Source: Gnetum montanum
Taxonomy: Eukaryota > Streptophyta > Gnetopsida > Gnetales > Gnetaceae
Length of the DNA: 64,000 nucleotides
Reading direction: 5' to 3'
Assembly: GCA_015680685.1 (NCBI GenBank)
Contig: MNCI01011532.1
Span: 182,529 to 246,528, forward strand
The stretch's first letter is position 1, and each line of letters starts with the position of its first letter. Made by a program: the position numbers and the translations under genes. Shown here in pieces: positions 57,831-64,000 of this stretch. Below the pieces are notes generated by a model. That model was not told the DNA's origin. It saw only the letters and a program-made list of their open reading frames with translations, and searched no databases.

Positions 57831-59241
57831 CAGAAAAGAGGATGAGTATCCTATTTTTTATCACTTCCTTGATGAGTTTCTCTTTGCCAATGTAGTGAAT
57901 GACCAATCACCCATAGAGACAAACTAGTACAGTAGCATTCTGAGCTATCTCCTTACCCAACAAACACCATAAGAGTTAGACCTTAAGAAGAAACAACAAT
58001 TTTTTCACAGAGCCAAGTACTTTATGGAAGTCAATGGAAAATTGTACAAAGTATGTCTCGATAAATTGGTTTGATGGTGTGTTCCCGATGGAGATCAACT
58101 AAGAGCTCTCCAAGATGCTCATGAGGGCCCTTGTGGGGGTCACTATGCTAGGAGATGAATGACTATTAAGATCCTACTTGCAAGGTATTATTGGCCTACT
58201 TTGTTCTAAGACACCCATCACTTCGTCCAATCTTGTGAACATTGTCAATGTGATGGGAGAATGACTGCTAGAATGGAGGGTTCACAACAATGGATTCAAC
58301 CACTAGAACCCTTCAACATTTTGTGGATTGATTTCATGGGGTCCATTATGCCAATGTCCAATGGAAAAGCTTACATCATAGTTGCTTACATCATAGTTGC
58401 CATAGACTACTTAACAAAATGGGCTAAAGAAGCTACTGTCAAAGATTGCACATCATCTACAGCTACATGATTTGTCCAACAATAAGTCATAAATAGGTTT
58501 GGTGTGCCACATGCACTTATCTTAGATAATGATACACACTTTACAGGTGCAACTTTTCAAAAGTTAATGCAATGCTTAAGGGTTGAGCACAAATTGACTA
58601 CACCATACCAACCCCAAGCAAATGGTCAAGCCGAGGTCACCAACAGGGAGATTACTAAGATATTGACCAGAACCATTAGCAAGTATAGGCAAGACTAGAG
58701 CACTAAACTGAATGATGCTCTTTGGGCATACCGCTCCACATGGAAACTCCCTATAGGCTACTCTCCCTATGAGTTAGTGTATGGAAAACTTCCAACACTC
58801 CCTATTCAAACTAAGCTCCGTACACTAGCCATAGCATGTGACCTCAACATTGACCTCGATCTAACACAAAAATAAAGGTTAATGAATTTTAACTTGCTAG
58901 ATGAGAACCGATTAGCTGCCCTATCTTCTAATGAGTTGCACAAGGCATTTAATAAACAATATCATGACCTGAAAATTAGGATAGTTAAGTACCAGCCAGG
59001 AGATAAGGTTCTCTACTAGAACCCCACACATGTGTCACAATGTGGCAAATTTCAAACATTGTGGAAAGGACCTTACATTATCTATGCAACTTTTCCTTCA
59101 GGGGCCATAACCATATATAAACCTGAGAGCCCAGATAAGAGACTGTTAGACAATGTGCAACAAACAAAACCATTCCATGAGTTTAGGTTAGCTAGAACAT
59201 ATGCTACCTTTGCAAGTGGGCAACCTTGCTCATTATTTTGA
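57831..59241 (+). pseudogene. Athila integrase (decayed)
   Basis: Zinc-binding part 'DAHEGPCGGHYARR' ... 'SCEHCQCDG' (HHCC visible, about 58110-58260). Core: 'ILWIDFMGSIMPMSNGKAY' (Asp 1), 'LILDNDTHFTGATFQ' (Asp 2), 'QANGQAEVTNREI' (Glu), so the D,D,E triad is kept. C-terminal part: 'WAYRSTWKLPIGYSPYELV', 'KFQTLWKGPYIIYATF' (GPY module), 'KRLLDNVQQTKPFHEF'. No chromodomain follows. A 15-bp in-frame duplication at about 58372-58401 repeats 'YIIVA'. Stops at about seven places. Confidence 0.85.
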
Positions 59242-61173
59242 ATCTCCTCCTTCCAATTTAGTCATGGTGGAGATGGCCACCCTTGCTAATGATTAAAGAC
59301 CCTCAGTTCTTTCTAAGTTTTTTTTTTTTTACATATTTTTGTTTTGCACATTTCTTTAAAATTTCTTGCTTTTATTTTACACAATCATTCATATTTTTAC
59401 CATTTCTTTATGTGATTACTTTATTTTTTTTGTCACTCACTAAGTGTTCATGATGGTGGTATGAATAATATCATATCAATTGCTAATGTTTGGATTTTAC
59501 CTTTGAAATACAATGTTGATATTAAGGTATGGTTCTTTTAATTAAATAGGTAATGAGTCCACATCGTACATGCATCCATAAAATCCTATGGTCTCCCTTG
59601 GCTTGGAACTGTATAGTCCCTTTCTTTAATAAAACTATTAACGAATTAGTGATTGGGTATTTCTTAGATTAAGGAAAGACTCAAAGGAGGAAAAGGGTGT
59701 GACTTCAAAGGGATTCTATGCATTTGTACTGGCTATTCTCTTGAGTGCTTGGATGCTTTTTCTTTGGATTTTCCACCATTCCAATCATTCATCAAATCAC
59801 CAGAAGCTAAGTTCATAAAATAAGTCTTTGCATGGTAACACAAAAAAAAATAGTGAGAATTCAAAGCATACCCCTTAGAAACAATAATGATCTTGGGCTA
59901 CATGCACTGGTTATGGCACTGGAAAGACATGTTACCCATGCCTGAAGGATCCCTCTAACTAAGGCCCCTTCTCACTTTCTGGTTCTCCAACTTGCTCTCC
60001 TTGGAATGGTGGTGACTTTTTGTAGAGGCATTCTTGTTGCTCTACGAGGATGGATTGGTCAAATGTGTTGATGTGAGGTCACTGAATGTGGTTGGTTTGA
60101 GTCTGGATTTGGAAGGAGTTCTACTCGATCACATTAACTATGAAACACACAAGGGACTTTACACAACCTTTTTTTTGGGTTTCGATTCCATTCTCTCCTC
60201 TCCACCTTTCTTTCCCATTTCTCATCTCATTGCTGGTTTTATCATTAATCTATATCTGGGTTGATGCATTCTTCTTCCTTGGTAATTTTTTGTGGGTAAT
60301 TTTTTAACTCTTACTTCCTAATGACATTCCTAGAGCCTACGGACTCTTTGGTTTGCAGGTTTGTCAGGTCATCAAGGGCATAAGCTTGCTTTGGGGAGGA
60401 CCCATTGGCATTCCTTTTTGGGTGCACTTGTTAACTTCTTTCCCTTAAACATTTCCTACAATCACCAATTTTTGTTTCATGCGCATCCATGACATTCATT
60501 TTATTGACGTTGTCATTGTTATTTTTTCTCCATCTTTCTTATTCCTTCTTTTTTTCCCATCCTACCGCTACCAAATATTTGCTCTTAGTCATGGGGGCCC
60601 AGGCACAAATTTTTCAATTTGTTTTAACCCCTACACCTTAAGTAGTCACCAGTGTTGAAACTCCAGAACTAGTATCTACCATAACCACAACTTAGCCAAT
60701 GCACTTCACATTGAGGCAAGGTATTAATTACATTGTGATTTATCTCCCTCACTCATTTGTGAGTGTATTGTGTGTGTAGATGGAAATCATACAACAATGG
60801 ACTAGGCTTGGAGGATGCACTCAGGATGGACTAGAATTGGAACATTTATGAAAGAAGCAAGATTGGTGGCATGGCTATGGATGAACAACAATAGGCACAA
60901 TTTTGGCATTAGCAACAACATGTCTTATTATTTTCTCTCTCTCTCCTTCTTCTCTTTCAGCTACCAATAAGGCTAGATGTCATTTATGTATACTATTCAC
61001 TTTTGTAGTCATGAAGACTAATGTTGTCATCTATTGTATTGTTGATCCATTCACTAGGAATGTTAAGTCAGTCACCCCGTTACACCATCAATAGTCATTT
61101 AGTCAATAATCCCATACCTTCCCAATATTTTATAAGGAACTCGAGGACAATTTTTCATTCAGTCATGGAGGTA
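59242..61173 (+). other. Athila 3' non-coding region and polypurine tract
   Basis: 1.9 kb without a convincing ORF. 59690-60050 matches the minus-strand copy at 31150-30660. It ends 'CATTCAGTCATGGAGGTA' (61156-61173), a purine-rich tract directly before the LTR. The same ending precedes the LTRs at 38982 and 63248. Confidence 0.7.
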
Positions 61174-61565
61174 TGATGAACCACAATATCGCGTCCATGA
61201 TATCAAATCAAGCATGCAATGTTAGATACCCAATATCGTGGCCTATCTCCTTATCTATAAATAAGAGGTGATGCCCTTGGTTCCCACAGTTAGAAGTTAG
61301 TCCCTTAGCCAAACTCTTGCCATTTTCTCCCTCTAGAGTTAGAATTATTTCTACGTGCCCGCAATAGGATTCATAGAGTGAATGGATCTTTATTTGAGCA
61401 TTATGTACCTGAGCACACTTTGTGTATGACAATAAAGATGAACTTTATGATAAACCTTGCAACATATAGAATAGATTAATTAGTGTTAATTATTTTTTAA
61501 TACTTTCATAGTTAATTAATTATTTCTCTCACCCTACAACTCTCTTAGTTAAATACACTCAGTAC
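61174..61565 (+). mobile_element. Athila 3' LTR (first half; remainder in the gap)
   Basis: Matches 52099-52518 with a ~28-bp deletion in the palindromic start of U3. It continues into N at 61566. Comparison with the 5' LTR predicts its end near 61982. Confidence 0.8.
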
Positions 61566-62036
61566 NNNNNNNNNNNNNNNNNNNNNNNNNNNNNNNNNNN
61601 NNNNNNNNNNNNNNNNNNNNNNNNNNNNNNNNNNNNNNNNNNNNNNNNNNNNNNNNNNNNNNNNNNNNNNNNNNNNNNNNNNNNNNNNNNNNNNNNNNNN
61701 NNNNNNNNNNNNNNNNNNNNNNNNNNNNNNNNNNNNNNNNNNNNNNNNNNNNNNNNNNNNNNNNNNNNNNNNNNNNNNNNNNNNNNNNNNNNNNNNNNNN
61801 NNNNNNNNNNNNNNNNNNNNNNNNNNNNNNNNNNNNNNNNNNNNNNNNNNNNNNNNNNNNNNNNNNNNNNNNNNNNNNNNNNNNNNNNNNNNNNNNNNNN
61901 NNNNNNNNNNNNNNNNNNNNNNNNNNNNNNNNNNNNNNNNNNNNNNNNNNNNNNNNNNNNNNNNNNNNNNNNNNNNNNNNNNNNNNNNNNNNNNNNNNNN
62001 NNNNNNNNNNNNNNNNNNNNNNNNNNNNNNNNNNNN
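61566..62036. other. Assembly gap (471 N)
   Basis: Covers the second half of the Athila 3' LTR and the right target-site duplication. Confidence 0.99.
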
Positions 62037-62172
62037 TAAGATTTCAACTCATGATATTAGTTTTATTAGTAAATGCATTTTAAAAAATTACATTTTTTTT
62101 GCTACTTATGAAGTTATAAAGGAAGTGTTACTATTTTTGTTAATAAAAATTAGATTGAAAATTTTTTAAATT

Positions 62173-62368
62173 CTAGGTTTGACAACCTTGGAAGAGTTAT
62201 TTGGATTATTTGTCATAGTCAAAAAGGTGACTTTGGACTCTATAATATTTATGCTTCTAATAATTCGAAAGATTAATCAAAGTTTTGGAGATATCTTCTA
62301 TTTCTACATAAAGTTCTTTGGATTATTGAAAGTGATTTTCATATGGTCGAAAGTCATTTAGATTAACT
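62173..62368 (+). pseudogene. LINE (L1-type) endonuclease fragment
   Basis: The frame reads 'KGDFGLYNIYASNNSKD', stop, 'SKFWRYL' and 'WIIESDFHMVESHLD'. This matches the endonuclease-exonuclease-phosphatase blocks of plant LINEs: '..L.N.YAPN....R..W..L' and 'W.I.GDFN.....'. The GDFN block is read as SDFH. It is a short scrap only; no RT is visible before the gap or after. Confidence 0.55.
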
Positions 62369-62722
62369 TGGTAGTTTTCTCATTATATATATTCTCAATT
62401 CAATCACACAACAGTTACCTAATTAGTAGCCAATCTTGAATAATCTTATCTCAATTCATCAAGCAAAGCTCAAAAATAAAGACTTGTAAATTTAAGACTT
62501 AACAGAGTACATGAAATTGGAAAATCTACACTATGACAACTTAGCCATGTTAATAGTATGTAAACCAAGGATAGAATTACAATAGCAACTAGCAACAATG
62601 TACTCAATATATGAAAATGAGTTCATTGACAAAAAAGATACTTATAGAAGTTTCACATTGTAGAGTCTAAACTCCATGTTGTAAAGGCTAGTTTTTAGAA
62701 TAAAAAAGATGTAGCAACAAAC

Positions 62723-63247
62723 TTGGCCAAGTAAATGATAAACTATTAAGAATTACAAAAACTAGTTAAAGCTTTTGAAGTAGAAAGAACCTAGTTTGCA
62801 ACATGGTACATAACAGCAAATGAGTTATTTTCATAGCTACCATGTCCTTGGAAGCTATCAAAATTAGAGAATAATACCAAAGTAGCATGGATAATTCATG
62901 ATCCCAGGATAGAAATAGAAAAGCTAAGAGATTTGCTAAGCAAGTACTAGTTTAAGAAGCCTAACGACAAAGGGAAGCATCCAATTGAGGAGGAATTGCA
63001 CTTGTTATGAACTTAAAGAAACTACATTAGACTTTTGTTTTGTGTGTCAAATATGTCATTCATGTGTCAATCATGCATTACATAATAATTTGGTTAACCA
63101 CTCAAATAAAGATGTAGCATTCATACCTAGTTAGTCATGTCATGTATATATGAAGATGTCATCTAGTCTATGTAACCCCATAATTTTGTAATGTCATTAT
63201 TCTTTTGGTTTAACTCAAGGACAAGTTTCTGGTTAGTCGTGGAGGTA
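62723..63247 (+). pseudogene. Accessory ORF copy 4: C-terminus and 3' region
   Basis: From 62723 the frame reads 'LAK-stop-MINY-stop-ELQKLV', 'KAFEVERT-stop-FATWYI', 'TANELFS-stop-LPCPWKLSK', 'VAWIIHDPRIEIEKLRDLL', parallel to copy 2 ('LARWMNNY', 'VFDIESNQLFAWFINAKELF', 'AIPCHWD', 'WMMHDLRSKDEK'). The order and spacing agree. Non-coding sequence then runs to 'GTCGTGGAGGTA' before the LTR at 63248. Confidence 0.6.
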
Positions 63248-64000
63248 TGATAAATTAAGTTTTTTTTACAATTGACAATGATATCATATCTGTGATATCA
63301 TAGCCTAATATATGATATCGTAGATATGATGTACTAAGTCATAGACATGGTTATAAATACAAGCCCACTGTCATATCAAATCTCATCTTTAATCAAATAT
63401 TAGCAAAATTCATGCAATTTATTTTCATAAAGTTAGAGTTAGTTGTAAATGCCTAAAGTTAAGTGATAAATAGCTGCACAACATCTTTATTTGAGTGGAT
63501 TGTACCTAGATGCATTCCATGGCTAGAAATAAAGAACAAGATTATTTTTCATCATTGTAGCATCTCACCTAGATTAGATTACTTTCTTATGCAATTTACA
63601 TTTCCTATGAAATTTATATTTCAATATCTATTAGTCCATTGGTAGAATAAGTATGAATGACCTATGTAATTGATATTTCTATGTCATTTATAATTTAATA
63701 TCTATTAGTTCATTGATAGAATAAGTATGACTAATTTTGAGTACACAAATATAATCATCTAGTAACTTGGTAGTGGCTAAGCTTGATTCACTTAGTAGCT
63801 AGTCACTTGGTAATTGCAATAATGTTTATATTAGCTCAAGCTATGTCTAACAAGTTAGGAAAAAATACTTATCATCGTAGGCTAGAATAGCTTTATAATT
63901 ACATTGTTCTAGTTAATAAAATTCATACTTCATTTATTATTTTCACATTAGTATCCTAAGAGTCATACAACATCATTCGATCATATACCTCACTTAGACT
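63248..64000 (+). mobile_element. Athila-type LTR (3' LTR, runs off the window)
   Basis: Starts 'TGATAAATTAAG'. TATAAATA lies at 63352-63359 and AATAAA at 63528-63533, with the shared 'ATCTTTATTTGAG' between. U3 has ATGATATCAT palindromes (63278-63287 and relatives). It is a diverged subfamily; its end lies beyond the window. Confidence 0.7.

Larger units (their letters stand above)
52099..61982 (+). mobile_element. Near-complete Athila-lineage Ty3/gypsy element (~9.9 kb)
   Basis: 5' LTR 52099-52934, PBS 52936-52953, gag 53066-54826 and beyond, protease about 55485-56163, RT/RNase H/integrase 56170-59241, long 3' non-coding region, polypurine tract ending at 61173, 3' LTR from 61174 (its second half in an N gap; the end at about 61982 is inferred from the 5' LTR). 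The gag frame, the protease frame and the pol frame are each continuous but differ by one base from each other. Stop codons interrupt all three. Confidence 0.85.

Noticed and set aside
61559-62047. Open frame of 162 codons on the minus strand
   Set aside because: It consists almost entirely of the 471-N gap.

Overview
This window is nuclear DNA from a plant, most likely a seed plant with a large, repeat-rich genome. A gymnosperm is plausible, but the sequence alone does not settle the species. It is AT-rich and is dominated by old, nested LTR retrotransposons. Only one gene looks intact: a four-exon, single-finger C2H2 (QALGGH) transcription factor of JAGGED/NUBBIN type on the minus strand at 47191-48907.

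Layout. 1-142 is the end of an Athila-type LTR. 143-2110 is the 3' end of a Tat-lineage Ty3/gypsy element with its LTR. About 2880-9797 is a minus-strand Tat element keeping protease, gag, 5' leader and LTR. 9798-12359 has no recognisable gene. 12360-24441 is a compound Tat block of two internal regions and two LTRs, with RT, a second (archaeal-type) RNase H and integrase; its leader holds a ~192-bp tandem array built around a palindrome. 24442-30240 contains two oppositely oriented copies of an accessory ORF (Transposase_32-like domain, coiled coil and a conserved W/D C-terminal motif) with Athila-type LTRs. 30240-38505 is a minus-strand Athila element (gag, PR, RT, RNH, IN). 38506-39872 is the end of a third accessory-ORF element with its LTR. 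39893-40769 is a Ty1-copia fragment. 42785-43045 holds three tRNA-like SINE heads. 44150-46000 is the 5' part of a tRNA-iMet-primed LTR element. 46300-52098 is the gene island. 52099-about 61982 is a nearly full-length plus-strand Athila element. 62173-64000 holds a LINE endonuclease scrap, a fourth accessory-ORF copy and another Athila-type LTR.

How the parts relate. The Athila elements prime from tRNA-Asp-like sites and share the LTR layout (palindromic U3, TATA box, AATAAA) with the accessory-ORF elements. The latter look like a non-autonomous lineage that would depend on Athila gag-pol. All retroelement frames carry many stops, and several catalytic Asp codons have become Asn, so none looks active. 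The decay is dominated by C-to-T and G-to-A changes, as expected for long-methylated DNA. Two 44-bp repeats around single Ns, and two N runs (14332-14953 and 61566-62036), are assembly features rather than biology.
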